Shown in pieces: positions 33,498-41,892 of a DNA stretch of 64,000 bases. The stretch spans positions 186,001 to 250,000 of the forward strand of contig DKDJ01000011.1 of assembly GCA_002451795.1 (NCBI GenBank). Reading direction: 5' to 3'. The position numbers and the translations under genes are program-made. The DNA is from Bacteroidales bacterium UBA6851. GTDB lineage: Bacteria > Bacteroidota > Bacteroidia > Bacteroidales > UBA932. How positions within the stretch are numbered: position 1 is the stretch's first letter; each line of letters begins with the position of its first letter. The notes under the pieces are model-generated. The model had not been told where the DNA came from. It did not search any database and worked only from the letters and a program-made list of their open reading frames with translations.

Positions 33498-33827
33498 ATG
33501 TATTACGTTAGCAAAAGATTTGAAGTGTCAGCAGCGCACTATGTGACAACGGATCATCGTTCCAAGTGTGAGGCTCTTCATGGGCATAACTGGATAGTGA
33601 TAGTGCATTGCAAGTCTGAGACACTCAATGATGACGGTATGGTTACTGATTTCACTGTCATCAAGCAGAATATCATGTCCAAAATAGATCATAAGAATCT
33701 CAACGAGGTGCTTCCATTTAGTCCTACGGCAGAAAACTTAGCCAAGTGGATATGTGATGAAACTCCCAATTGTTATAGGGTGGAGATATGGGAGTCGGAG
33801 AATAACAAGGCAGAATACGAAATCTGA
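33498..33827 (+). CDS. queD: 6-carboxy-5,6,7,8-tetrahydropterin synthase family (QueD)
   Basis: Converts dihydroneopterin triphosphate in queuosine/7-deazaguanine biosynthesis. Zinc ligands His14, His28 and His30 (FEVSAAHYV and LHGHNW), the catalytic Cys24 in SKCEALHGH, the Asp-His pair in KIDHKNLNE, and a C-terminal Glu in IWESENN. 109 residues, slightly short. Other queuosine genes are not in the window, so its pathway context is elsewhere. It is the last gene of the rel transcript and converges on rsmD. Confidence 0.9.
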   Translation: MYYVSKRFEVSAAHYVTTDHRSKCEALHGHNWIVIVHCKSETLNDDGMVTDFTVIKQNIMSKIDHKNLNEVLPFSPTAENLAKWICDETPNCYRVEIWESENNKAEYEI

Positions 33828-33842
33828 CTTGTTTGATGTTGC

Positions 33843-34376
33843 TTACTTGCTGAAGAAGCTGAAGTGCACTCTGCCGTAACTCTTCTCTTTCACGAAGTTG
33901 GGATGTGTCTTGAAATCATGCTCTCCTCCGTGTTCTAATATGAAGTAACATCCAGGGTGAAGTATGTCCTGCGCGAGAACTCTATCGGGGATGCTTTCCA
34001 ACCCTTCAAGGGCGTAAGGCGGATCTGCAAATATTATGTCAAACTTCTCACGGCATATTGGAAGGAAGTCAAACACGTTGGTGTGCACTGACGTGACGTT
34101 ATCCAGCCCAAGCCTTTTTGCCTCTTTCCGTATGAAAACTGCATGGTCCTTGTTCATCTCGATGGAGTAAACACGTGCAGCGCCACGTGAAGCGAATTCG
34201 TATGCTATTGCTCCTGTGCCTCCGAAAAGGTCTAGTACTTTTAGGTCTTGAAACTCGTATTCGTTGTCAAGAACGTTGAAAAGCCCTTCCTTCGCAAAGT
34301 CGGTGGTCGGCCTCGCTCCGTATCCGTTGGGTGGAAGGATTGTCTGCCCTTTTAGTTTGCCGCCGATTATTCGCAT
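33843..34376 (-). CDS. rsmD: 16S rRNA (guanine966-N2)-methyltransferase
   Basis: Methylates G966 of 16S rRNA during small-subunit assembly. Starts MRIIGGKLKGQ, RPTTDFAKEGLFNVL, the SAM-binding VLDLFGGTGAIAYE, and the catalytic FADPPYAL. 177 residues. It overlaps the DUF3822 gene by 10 bases; rsmD next to a DUF3822 gene is a common Bacteroidota arrangement. Confidence 0.94.
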   Translation of the reverse strand: MRIIGGKLKGQTILPPNGYGARPTTDFAKEGLFNVLDNEYEFQDLKVLDLFGGTGAIAYEFASRGAARVYSIEMNKDHAVFIRKEAKRLGLDNVTSVHTNVFDFLPICREKFDIIFADPPYALEGLESIPDRVLAQDILHPGCYFILEHGGEHDFKTHPNFVKEKSYGRVHFSFFSK

Positions 34377-34828
34377 AGCTGAATTACTGTTTTGAAATAT
34401 CGGTAGAGTGACATTTCCTCATCCGAGTTAATCGTACTCAGCCAGCATATCGCAGACATTTCAGGATTGATCTGCAGGGATTTTATGGATAGGAAAATGT
34501 AATATTCCGCGGTGGTAAAGTCCTGTACCTCCCAGCTATTGGCGAGCAGTAGGTTCTTGCCTTGTGCTATCGCAAGGTACAATACACCATCTTTAATGCT
34601 GCATAGTATCTTGTTGTAGTCCGGACATTCATGAAGTCTATTCAAGACATTGAGTATCTCTGGTTCAGAAACGACACTGCCCCCGTCTTGTGACCAGACG
34701 AGGACAGCATCATATTGAGGTATATCTAAATGTCTTGTCTCACAATCATCCTTCAAGTCCGCAACTTCAGCGAGCACTTTGCGCTCTGAAGCGGGGTCGA
34801 AAAATGCTGAAGGAACAAGCGTGAACAC
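34367..34828 (-). CDS. DUF3822-like protein, short at the N-terminus
   Basis: 153 residues. FTLVPSAFFDP at the very start, LLLANSWEVQDFTTAEYYIFLSI and PEMSAICWLS resemble the DUF3822 family, which sits beside rsmD in many Bacteroidota. As I recall the family, members have about 250-290 residues and the LVP motif comes after roughly 80 residues; here the motif is at residue 4. Either the N-terminal half has been lost or this is a short subtype. The start overlaps the preceding gene's stop by one base, so a longer frame is not available. Function unknown. Confidence 0.65.
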   Translation of the reverse strand: MFTLVPSAFFDPASERKVLAEVADLKDDCETRHLDIPQYDAVLVWSQDGGSVVSEPEILNVLNRLHECPDYNKILCSIKDGVLYLAIAQGKNLLLANSWEVQDFTTAEYYIFLSIKSLQINPEMSAICWLSTINSDEEMSLYRYFKTVIQLCE

Positions 34829-35520
34829 TACTCCCAGTTACCTGCGTTGTTGTTAGGTGCATTGATTGAACCTACCTGAAGACCTTCGTACTTGTTCTGT
34901 GTACGGCACTCGTCATCAAGGTTGATTCGAAGTTGGTTGTCAAGTCCCTTGAGGAGGAGCTTGTAAGGCATTCTCGCCTCGAAGAGAGGAACTGGAACAC
35001 CTGAAACCATCTTGACTGCAGACTCCATCTGAACTTCCTCTTTTCCTGAGAACGGAATGTATTTGAGTGAGTCAATATTGAAGTCGGTACGTCCGTTGAA
35101 GAGTGTGTCCTTTACAGGAATCTTATTTTCAATCTGGAACACGAGATTCTTGTCTCCTGCAAGATACATTTTATAGAGCTCTTCATTGGTGATCTTGCGA
35201 TGTGATTTCTTGACTGCTTCTGTGTGCATTACTGCAAGTGAGTCATCGTTGGATCCCACCTGGAGCATTACTGACATCTCACCTTTCTCATAGAAATCCT
35301 TGAGTGAATCTACGGTGGAAACGAACTTTCCATTTACAGACTTGTACGCTACCTGCAAGGTACGGATGTCTTTAAGTCTCTGTACTGCAACGCTCTTTCG
35401 ATAAGCTGTCTGCTTGTCGAAGTTCACCGGCTCCATGATGCTGCTGTAAATCGTGTACGTAAGGAACGCGATTACTGCGAGGAGCACGATTTCGATGATA
35501 ATCTTGACTGTCTTGTTCAT
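34828..35520 (-). CDS. Single-pass membrane protein with pilin-like N-terminus, unknown
   Basis: 230 residues. One membrane helix at residues 6-27 is followed by a segment resembling pseudopilin-like proteins (RLKDIRTLQVAYKSVNGKF, then STVDSLKDFYEKG). The rest is an extracytoplasmic domain rich in Lys, Asp and strands, ending in an Asn-rich tail. No type IV prepilin cleavage motif is evident before the helix. I recall similar conserved hypothetical proteins in Bacteroidales but cannot assign a function. First gene of a DUF3822-rsmD operon. Confidence 0.7.
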   Translation of the reverse strand: MNKTVKIIIEIVLLAVIAFLTYTIYSSIMEPVNFDKQTAYRKSVAVQRLKDIRTLQVAYKSVNGKFVSTVDSLKDFYEKGEMSVMLQVGSNDDSLAVMHTEAVKKSHRKITNEELYKMYLAGDKNLVFQIENKIPVKDTLFNGRTDFNIDSLKYIPFSGKEEVQMESAVKMVSGVPVPLFEARMPYKLLLKGLDNQLRINLDDECRTQNKYEGLQVGSINAPNNNAGNWE

Positions 35521-35556
35521 TTTATGTTATGTTTATTTTTATCAAAATAAGTCGTA

Positions 35557-35604
35557 CAAAGTTATGAAATTGATTTATCATTTGCAATATTCTTGCTAAA
35601 TTTG
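35557..35604. promoter_or_regulatory. Divergent -7 boxes: pilin-like/DUF3822/rsmD operon and DHH gene
   Basis: Minus-strand TAACTTTG (35564-35557) and plus-strand TAAATTTG (35597-35604), 32 bases apart. The plus box ends 13 bases before ATG 35618. Confidence 0.55.
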
Positions 35605-35617
35605 CGTTGTAAAATAT

Positions 35618-36667
35618 ATGATATCTTTTGATGCATCTCTGCTTTCGCGCTTGGCTTCTTTCATGGAGGACGCCAGGCAGGTAACCATTGCCATTCATAC
35701 TCATCCGGATGGTGATGCGCTTGGCAGTGCCGAAGCACTCCGGTGCTTTTTGTTGCAGGAGTATGATGTGGCGGTGAGAATTGTCAGCCCGGATCGTTGT
35801 CCGTTGAGCCTTGGCTTTTTGTATGATGAGGATTCGGTCATCGTGGCTTGTGACAGGCCGGATGCGACGATGCGTTGGATAGACGGAAGCGATTTGATCT
35901 TTTGTCTTGATATCAATGGATTTGGAAGGACGGCTCAGGTGGAGCCGTATTTGAGGAAGGCAGAGTGCCGTAAGGTGCTTGTGGATCATCATCTTGAACC
36001 TGAAGTACGGGATTTTGATATCGTTTTCAGTACGACGGAGGTTTCTTCGACTTGTGAGCTTCTGTTCTGGATTCTGTTGTCGGTTCCTGGTAGTCAAGAT
36101 GTGGGGGACTGGCCGTGCAGAAGTACTATGTCGCTGATGACCGGTATGACTACTGATACCAATAATTTTGCGAATTCGGTTTTCCCTTCCACATTTGAGA
36201 TGGCATCCATGCTAATCGGAGGTGGTGGGGTAGATAGGAACTATATTTTGTCCAAACTATATAGCGAGTATAGAGAGAACCGTTTTAGGGCTATGGGTGA
36301 TTTCCTTCAAGATAAGTTGAAGATTACTGATAAGGGAGTGGCCTATGCTGTATTCAGGGCGGAAGATTGGCACCGTTTTGGGCTGATGGAGGGTGAGACT
36401 GAAGGCTTTGTCAATATTCCTCTTGGCATTGAGAAAGTTAAGATGAGTATTTTCCTTCGCGAGGAGAATGGTGTTTTCAGAGTGTCCATTAGGTCCAAAA
36501 AGGGGTGGTCGGCCAACTTGCTCGCTTCCCGATATTTTCATGGTGGGGGACACGAGTGTGCGTCTGGAGGCAGACTTCGCTACCCGGAGGACATTGCGGA
36601 TAGGTGTGCGGCCGAAGCTTATATCGAAGATGTAACGGCACGATTCCTGCAAGAATTTGTTTCTTGA
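35618..36667 (+). CDS. DHH/DHHA1 phosphoesterase, NrnA-like nanoRNase/pAp phosphatase
   Basis: Predicted to degrade nanoRNAs, pAp or cyclic dinucleotide products. Motifs: HTHPDGDALGSAEAL (metal-binding), FCLDINGFGR, the DHH signature VDHHLEP, a later TGMTTDTNNFANS, and the DHHA1 glycine-rich GGGHECASGGRL near the C-terminus. 349 residues. It heads a plus-strand run with the FKBP, MATE and kinase-like genes (6-17 base gaps). The precise substrate among DHH enzymes cannot be told from sequence. Confidence 0.88.
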   Translation: MISFDASLLSRLASFMEDARQVTIAIHTHPDGDALGSAEALRCFLLQEYDVAVRIVSPDRCPLSLGFLYDEDSVIVACDRPDATMRWIDGSDLIFCLDINGFGRTAQVEPYLRKAECRKVLVDHHLEPEVRDFDIVFSTTEVSSTCELLFWILLSVPGSQDVGDWPCRSTMSLMTGMTTDTNNFANSVFPSTFEMASMLIGGGGVDRNYILSKLYSEYRENRFRAMGDFLQDKLKITDKGVAYAVFRAEDWHRFGLMEGETEGFVNIPLGIEKVKMSIFLREENGVFRVSIRSKKGWSANLLASRYFHGGGHECASGGRLRYPEDIADRCAAEAYIEDVTARFLQEFVS

Positions 36668-36682
36668 GTTTAAGAATAGAAT

Positions 36683-37687
36683 ATGAATAAAAAAATTATA
36701 CTTTTTTTAGGAGTTTTGGCTGTCTGCTGCGGCTGCGCCAAGAAGACGACCACTGGGCTTAACGACTCGGCTAAGGAGTATTTTGATGCGTGGATGCACG
36801 TGCATTATCCGGAGTTGCAGTCAACTCCACTTGGTGCGTATGTGCTGTCTGATGAGGAAGGAGATGGCGTTGCGCTTGGAGATGGTCAGGAGTATCCTTA
36901 TGTTAGGGTGAATTATACTGTCTATGACCTTTCTGGCAATGTCGCTTCCACTTCGCGTGAGGATGTGGCCCAGAAAGTGGGCACCTACAATGAGACATAT
37001 TACTACGGACCTGCTGTATGGAAGCGCAGTTCTGTTTATGCCGGACTTGAAGAATCTCTGTCCCAAATGAATGTCGGAAGTATCCGTAAGGTTATTATTC
37101 CCGGATGGCTTACTTCTGATGCGCGTTATTCCACTCAGCAAGAGTATCTTGATAATGTGTCTGGAAGCAATGCTATCTATGAGTTTGAGGTGGTGGAGGC
37201 CATCAAAGATATATCCAAGTGGCAGATAGATTCCATCGGACGCTACGTGGACTCTTCGGTTGAGGGGCTTACTGCCAAAGACTCGATAAAACTCGGATTC
37301 TACTATCTTTCACGAGAAGTGCCTAAGGACAGTAAGGAATTTGATTCCGACACAACCATTTACATCAACTATACCGGGCGGCTTTTGGACGGAAGGGTTT
37401 TTGATACCACTATCAAGGACACCGCGATAATGTATGGGCTTTATTCGTCTAAGACTACGTATTCTCCTAAGGAGGTGAAGTACTACAAGGACGAGTATAC
37501 TTCCATTACACTTGCAGGCAACACTGTTATTGATGGCTTTGCGTATACTATTCATGAGATGAAACCGTACGAGAAAGCTTCAGGTATCTTTATTTCCGAC
37601 TATGGTTATTCTTCAAGCGGTACGGGGAAGGCCATTCCGCCTTATGCAGCCTTGCGCTTTGATATAGAGATTGTTGACAAACCGTAG
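36683..37687 (+). CDS. FKBP-type peptidyl-prolyl isomerase lipoprotein
   Basis: Lipid-anchored envelope foldase. Lipobox VCCGC places the modified Cys at about residue 18. Two FKBP-like domains seem present: residues about 70-195 (VRVNYTVYDLSGNVAST, AGLEESLSQMNVGSIRKVIIP) and about 225-334 (IYINYTGRLLDGRVFDTT, VIDGFAYTIHEMKPYEKASGIF, IPPYAALRFDIEI). The second retains more of the isomerase pattern. 334 residues. Similar lipoproteins include GldI of gliding Bacteroidota, but no other gliding genes are here. Confidence 0.85.
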   Translation: MNKKIILFLGVLAVCCGCAKKTTTGLNDSAKEYFDAWMHVHYPELQSTPLGAYVLSDEEGDGVALGDGQEYPYVRVNYTVYDLSGNVASTSREDVAQKVGTYNETYYYGPAVWKRSSVYAGLEESLSQMNVGSIRKVIIPGWLTSDARYSTQQEYLDNVSGSNAIYEFEVVEAIKDISKWQIDSIGRYVDSSVEGLTAKDSIKLGFYYLSREVPKDSKEFDSDTTIYINYTGRLLDGRVFDTTIKDTAIMYGLYSSKTTYSPKEVKYYKDEYTSITLAGNTVIDGFAYTIHEMKPYEKASGIFISDYGYSSSGTGKAIPPYAALRFDIEIVDKP

Positions 37688-37704
37688 TACTGTTTTCTTT
37701 ATTC

Positions 37705-39102
37705 ATGGCTTCATCATCTGCTGCTCCTACGGAGCTTGGCACCGAGAAGATCGGTAAGCTTTTGAAGATGTATGCCGTTCCGGGTATTATTGCCCAGACG
37801 GCGGCTTCTCTTTACAATATTGTAGATAGTGTTTACATTGGACACATACCTGGAGTAGGTTCAGCTGCCATAAGCGGTCTGGCCGTCACTTTCCCCCTTA
37901 TGAATCTTGCTGCCGCTACTGGTACTCTCGTGGGTGTGGGTGCCATGACGCTCGTGTCTGTGCTCCTCGGCCAGAAGAATTATAATGTGGCGCGCAAGGT
38001 TCTTTCTAATGTGTTGACGCTCAATGTGATTATTGGACTTGTCTTCTCTGCGGTTACGCTTGGATTCCTGACTCCTATCCTGAGGTTCTTCGGAGCAAGT
38101 GACGTTACCCTCCCTTACGCCAGAGATTATATGTCCATTATCCTTGTGGGAAATGTATTTACCCACCTTTACTTCGGGTTCAATGGCCTGGTGCGGTCAT
38201 CTGGCCATCCGAAGACGGCTATGGGACTTACCCTATTTACGGTGGCCTCTAATGCAATACTTGACCCTATCTTGATTTTTGGATTCGAAATGGGTATCAA
38301 GGGTGCAGCTATTGCCACTGTCGTCTGCCAGCTCATGGCTTTGGTATATGTGTTCTGGTTCTTCTCCGACAAGAAGAAAATCCTATACTTTTCGAAGCCG
38401 ATTTTCCAGATAGACTGGCGGATAGCGAAGCAGTCTCTTGCCATCGGAACCGGTCCTTTCCTTATGAATGCGGCTTCTTGTATGGTGGCGATGTTTATCA
38501 ATCAGCAGCTTGGTAAATACGGTGGGGATATGGCTATCGGTGCGTATGGAATCATCAACAGGCTTACGATGCTTTTCATTATGGTCTGCATGGGATTTAA
38601 TCAGGGTCTGCAGCCTATTGCAGGGTATAATTACGGGGCTCGCCAGTACCATAGGGTGAAAGAGGTGTTCGTCCTTACCGCCAAATGGGAATTGGTGGTG
38701 ACATCGTTGTGCTTTCTTGTGTCAGAACTGATTCCGGAGGTGGCTGTGCGCTTGTTTACGTCCGATCCTGAAATGATACGGATGGCGGCCCACGGTATGA
38801 GGGTGATGAATGCGGCTGTATTTATGGTTGGCTTTGCGATGGTGTCTGGTAATCTTTTCCAGTGCCTTGGAATGGTGAAGATTTCAATCTTCCTTTCTCT
38901 GACAAGACAACTTATCTTTCTGATACCGCTGATATATACTTTGCCTCTATGGTTTAAGGAGACAGGCGTGTGGATTAGTTTCCCGATTTCGGACTTTGTT
39001 GCTACGCTTACAAGCCTATTCTTTATTATCAGACTTTTCAGAAAGTTTGATAAACTTAAGGATGGTGATAATGCGTCTTCTCTTGGTGGTTCAATAGAGT
39101 AG
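37705..39102 (+). CDS. MATE-family efflux transporter
   Basis: Twelve-helix inner-membrane cation-coupled exporter of the DinF/NorM superfamily. Opening MYAVPGIIAQTAASLYNIVDSVYIG is the family's first helix motif, repeated at the second half (NRLTMLFIMVCMGFNQGLQPIAGYNYGA), with HLYFGFNGLVRSSGHPKTAM between. 465 residues. Substrate unknown. Co-transcribed with the FKBP lipoprotein and the following kinase-like gene. Confidence 0.9.
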   Translation: MASSSAAPTELGTEKIGKLLKMYAVPGIIAQTAASLYNIVDSVYIGHIPGVGSAAISGLAVTFPLMNLAAATGTLVGVGAMTLVSVLLGQKNYNVARKVLSNVLTLNVIIGLVFSAVTLGFLTPILRFFGASDVTLPYARDYMSIILVGNVFTHLYFGFNGLVRSSGHPKTAMGLTLFTVASNAILDPILIFGFEMGIKGAAIATVVCQLMALVYVFWFFSDKKKILYFSKPIFQIDWRIAKQSLAIGTGPFLMNAASCMVAMFINQQLGKYGGDMAIGAYGIINRLTMLFIMVCMGFNQGLQPIAGYNYGARQYHRVKEVFVLTAKWELVVTSLCFLVSELIPEVAVRLFTSDPEMIRMAAHGMRVMNAAVFMVGFAMVSGNLFQCLGMVKISIFLSLTRQLIFLIPLIYTLPLWFKETGVWISFPISDFVATLTSLFFIIRLFRKFDKLKDGDNASSLGGSIE

Positions 39103-39108
39103 TTTGAT

Positions 39109-39690
39109 ATGGGTAAGCACTTGATTATTAATGTCGGAAGACAATTTGGAAGTGGCGGCAAAAGTGTCGCCGTGGAATTGGGACGCAAACTTGATATCCC
39201 AGTCTATGACAATGAACTGATCAGTAAGGCGGCTGCAGAAAGTGGTTTCAGTGCTGAACTCTTCAGAAAGAGTGACGAAAATAAGTCTTTCTTTAGTATC
39301 TCGCGTTCCGCCAGTGCCATTGATGACAATGCTTTATTTAAAATTCAGAGTGACACGATCCGTAAGATTGCTTCTGCGGGAAGTTCGATTTTCGTTGGAA
39401 GGGCTTCGGATTATGTGCTTCGAGACATGTCATGCGTGGATGTCTTTATCTCTGCACCTATGTCAAATAGAATTGAGAGGGTTTGCCAGAGGCAGGGTAT
39501 CACCGCGGAGGAGGCAGCTAAATTGATTGCTAAGAAGGACCGCAGGCGTGAGGAGTACTATAATTTCTTTACTTTTGCTCACTGGGGTGTGGCATCCAAT
39601 TATGACTTATGCCTGGACTCTTCTGTCCTTGGGACAGAGAAAACGGCAGAGTTCATAATTGAATTCTGCCGTATGTCAGGGAAATTATAG
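39109..39690 (+). CDS. Cytidylate kinase-like family protein
   Basis: Nucleotide-kinase-fold protein of the Cytidylate_kin2 type. P-loop NVGRQFGSGGKSVA at the start, then DNELISKAAAESG, an IFVGRASDYVLRD segment and the lid region KKDRRREEYYNFFT. 193 residues. Members of this family are common in anaerobes next to exporters; the phosphorylated substrate is not established. It ends 3 bases before the end of the convergent CoA-transferase gene. Confidence 0.85.
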   Translation: MGKHLIINVGRQFGSGGKSVAVELGRKLDIPVYDNELISKAAAESGFSAELFRKSDENKSFFSISRSASAIDDNALFKIQSDTIRKIASAGSSIFVGRASDYVLRDMSCVDVFISAPMSNRIERVCQRQGITAEEAAKLIAKKDRRREEYYNFFTFAHWGVASNYDLCLDSSVLGTEKTAEFIIEFCRMSGKL

Positions 39691-39693
39691 ATT

Positions 39694-40995
39694 TTATATC
39701 GAGAAGTTGTGGTAATGTGGACCAAATCTTTCAAATGCTTGTCTGTCAAGCATTTCTCTGTCGTCTGGATGGGCAATGCTAATCATTAGTTTGGCTCTCT
39801 CCTGAAGGCTCTTTCCATATAGATCCACCGCTCCATATTCTGTAACTATCCAGTGTGCGTCTGCTCTTGGCGTTACGACTCCAGCACCAGGTTTTAGCGC
39901 TGCGACAATCTTATTTGCACCTTTGTTCGTGCGTGAGGCAAATGCTGTTATGCTTTTACCTCCTTCTGACATCGATGCTCCTTTTACGAACTCAAGTTGC
40001 CCGCCAGTGCCGCTGAATATACGTGTGCCTATAGAATCGGCACTGATCTGACCGGTTATATCCACCTCTGTCGCTGAGTTGATAGCTTTCATATGTGGGT
40101 TGCGAGAGATGATCCATGGGTCATTTGTATACTTGATGTCCTTCATCAGTACGTCAGGATTGTCGTTGATGAATGAATATACGTCTTGTGAGCCAAGTAG
40201 GAACGATGCGACCACCTTGCCCGTGTCTATCTTCTTGCAGTTTCCGTTTATGACTCCGGCCTTTATCAAGCGTAGCAACCCGTCTGCAAACATCTCGGTG
40301 TGAAGTCCGAGATTCTTATGGTTCATGAGTTGGGCGGCAAGTGCATTAGGCAGTGCCCCTATTCCCATCTGGATGCAGTCCCCGTCATCTACGAGGGCGG
40401 CACAGTTCTTTCCTATAAGGACTTCCGTAGGGGTAGGTTCCGCAAAGTTGGCGGTTACCAGAGGGGTGTCGTCGTGCACAAGATAGTCGAATCTATCAAG
40501 GCTTACCAAGTCACCATGAGCGTATGGAACGTGAGGGTTTACTACTCCAATCACCAGTTCTGCGCTCTCAATGGCGGCTACCGAGCAGTCTACAGATGTG
40601 CCCAGACTTACCATTCCGTTGGCATCAGGAAGTGATACGTTGACGAGGGCGGCTCCGAGTTTGATAAACCCACACCTGTAGAGTTTCTGGCTTTCCCCAA
40701 GATGAACTGGAAGGTAGTCGGCGTATCCTTCATTAACATTCTTCCGGACATTTGGTCCCACAAAGAATCCTTGCTCGAAGAAGATTCCTTCGTATCTTGG
40801 CTCACTGTATGGTGCCGGCCCTTCGGTATGAAAATGGTGAAAGTGCAGGTCTGTAACGTCTCCTGCATCAGCACGTCGGCATAAAGCTTGGATTAGGCAG
40901 TGTGGTACGCTTGCGACACTGCTTAAGTGAACGTGACAATGTGACGGTATGTGGCTTACAGCTTCATCTGCGGAAACGAATTTGCTCGTTTTCAT
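39694..40995 (-). CDS. Acetyl-CoA hydrolase/transferase family CoA-transferase
   Basis: Cat1/4-hydroxybutyrate CoA-transferase type enzyme moving CoA between acetyl-CoA and a carboxylate such as succinate, butyrate or 4-hydroxybutyrate. 433 residues. Key parts: MGIGALPNALAAQL, the LGLHTEMFADG segment with the Glu that forms the acyl-glutamyl intermediate, FSGTGGQLEFVKGA (the CoA-binding GxGG loop), and a C-terminal VTEYGAVDLYGKSLQERA. It would fit anaerobic acetate or succinate metabolism. The gene stands alone, and its promoter interlocks with that of mazG. Confidence 0.9.
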   Translation of the reverse strand: MKTSKFVSADEAVSHIPSHCHVHLSSVASVPHCLIQALCRRADAGDVTDLHFHHFHTEGPAPYSEPRYEGIFFEQGFFVGPNVRKNVNEGYADYLPVHLGESQKLYRCGFIKLGAALVNVSLPDANGMVSLGTSVDCSVAAIESAELVIGVVNPHVPYAHGDLVSLDRFDYLVHDDTPLVTANFAEPTPTEVLIGKNCAALVDDGDCIQMGIGALPNALAAQLMNHKNLGLHTEMFADGLLRLIKAGVINGNCKKIDTGKVVASFLLGSQDVYSFINDNPDVLMKDIKYTNDPWIISRNPHMKAINSATEVDITGQISADSIGTRIFSGTGGQLEFVKGASMSEGGKSITAFASRTNKGANKIVAALKPGAGVVTPRADAHWIVTEYGAVDLYGKSLQERAKLMISIAHPDDREMLDRQAFERFGPHYHNFSI

Positions 40996-41009
40996 ATAAA
41001 TAAAATTAT

Positions 41010-41055
41010 TAGATTTGCACTCGCAAAAATAGTAAATAATTCAATGCATACCAAA
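41010..41055. promoter_or_regulatory. Interlocked promoters of the CoA-transferase gene and mazG
   Basis: Plus-strand -7 TAGATTTG (41010-41017) points to mazG. Minus-strand TTTG (41055-41052), 20 bases, TATTTTTG (41031-41024) points to the CoA-transferase gene. The -7 boxes face each other 6 bases apart, so transcripts would overlap at their 5' ends, and the minus -33 lies inside the mazG start. Confidence 0.55.
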
Positions 41056-41835
41056 GAAGAAAAGATTCAAGCGTTTGGCCGTCTGCTTGACGTGATGGAT
41101 AGCCTACGAGAGCGGTGCCCATGGAATGCGGCTCAGACTATGGATACTATCAGACCGATGACTGAAGAGGAAGTCTACGAACTCAGTGATGCGATTATAC
41201 GTAAGGATATGAATGATGTTGCCAAGGAGATCGGGGACTTGCTATATCATCTGGTTTTTTATGCTCGTATTGCTCAGGAATCTGGTTGTTTTGATATAGC
41301 TGATTCATTGGAGAAAATCTGTGATAAGATGATTTTCAGGCATCCCCATGTGTTTGGTTCAGAGAAGGATAGGAGCTTGACTGCCAAAGATATTGCGGAT
41401 AATTGGGAGCTCGTCAAGGCAAAGGAGAAGGATGGCAATAAGACTGTGATGTCAGGAATTCCGGATGCGATGCCATCTGTTCTGAAGGCCCTATCTATGC
41501 AGGAGAAGGCTCGTGGATGCGGCTTCGACTGGGAGAAGAAGGAGGATGTGTGGGATAAGGTGGATGAGGAGCTCCGGGAGGTGAAAGAGGCGCGTGATGA
41601 GGGAAGCCAATCGCATATTGAAGAGGAATTCGGTGATTTGATGTTTGCTGTAATCAATGCCGCCAGGCTATATGATGTGGATCCTGAAAAAGCGTTGTCC
41701 CTAACTTGCACTAAGTTCCGCCGTAGGTTTGGCTATCTTGAGGAAAAGACTATAAAGCAAGGCAGGAGCCTTAAGGATATGACCCTCGAGGAAATGGATG
41801 CCATCTGGGATGAAGGCAAATCTCGCGGTCTGTAG
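41044..41835 (+). CDS. mazG: Nucleoside triphosphate pyrophosphohydrolase MazG
   Basis: Hydrolyses (d)NTPs to monophosphates, a nucleotide house-cleaning role. Two MazG domains: residues about 10-115 with RCPWNAAQTMDTI, EEVYELSDAI, AKEIGDLLYHLVFYARI, and about 130-255 with KVDEELREVKEA and EEEFGDLMFAVINAARL, each carrying the ExxE...ExxD metal motif. 263 residues from ATG 41044; the open frame upstream crosses both promoters and is not coding. Confidence 0.93.
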   Translation: MHTKEEKIQAFGRLLDVMDSLRERCPWNAAQTMDTIRPMTEEEVYELSDAIIRKDMNDVAKEIGDLLYHLVFYARIAQESGCFDIADSLEKICDKMIFRHPHVFGSEKDRSLTAKDIADNWELVKAKEKDGNKTVMSGIPDAMPSVLKALSMQEKARGCGFDWEKKEDVWDKVDEELREVKEARDEGSQSHIEEEFGDLMFAVINAARLYDVDPEKALSLTCTKFRRRFGYLEEKTIKQGRSLKDMTLEEMDAIWDEGKSRGL

Positions 41836-41838
41836 CCG

Positions 41839-41869
41839 TTTGGTAAGTGAGCGGTTTTTATTAACTTTG
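41839..41869 (+). promoter_or_regulatory. prfA promoter (TTTG-N19-TAACTTTG)
   Basis: -33 TTTG at 41839-41842, -7 TAACTTTG at 41862-41869, 23 bases before ATG 41893. Confidence 0.65.
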
Positions 41870-41892
41870 CGAGTTATTATCGGAAAACAATT

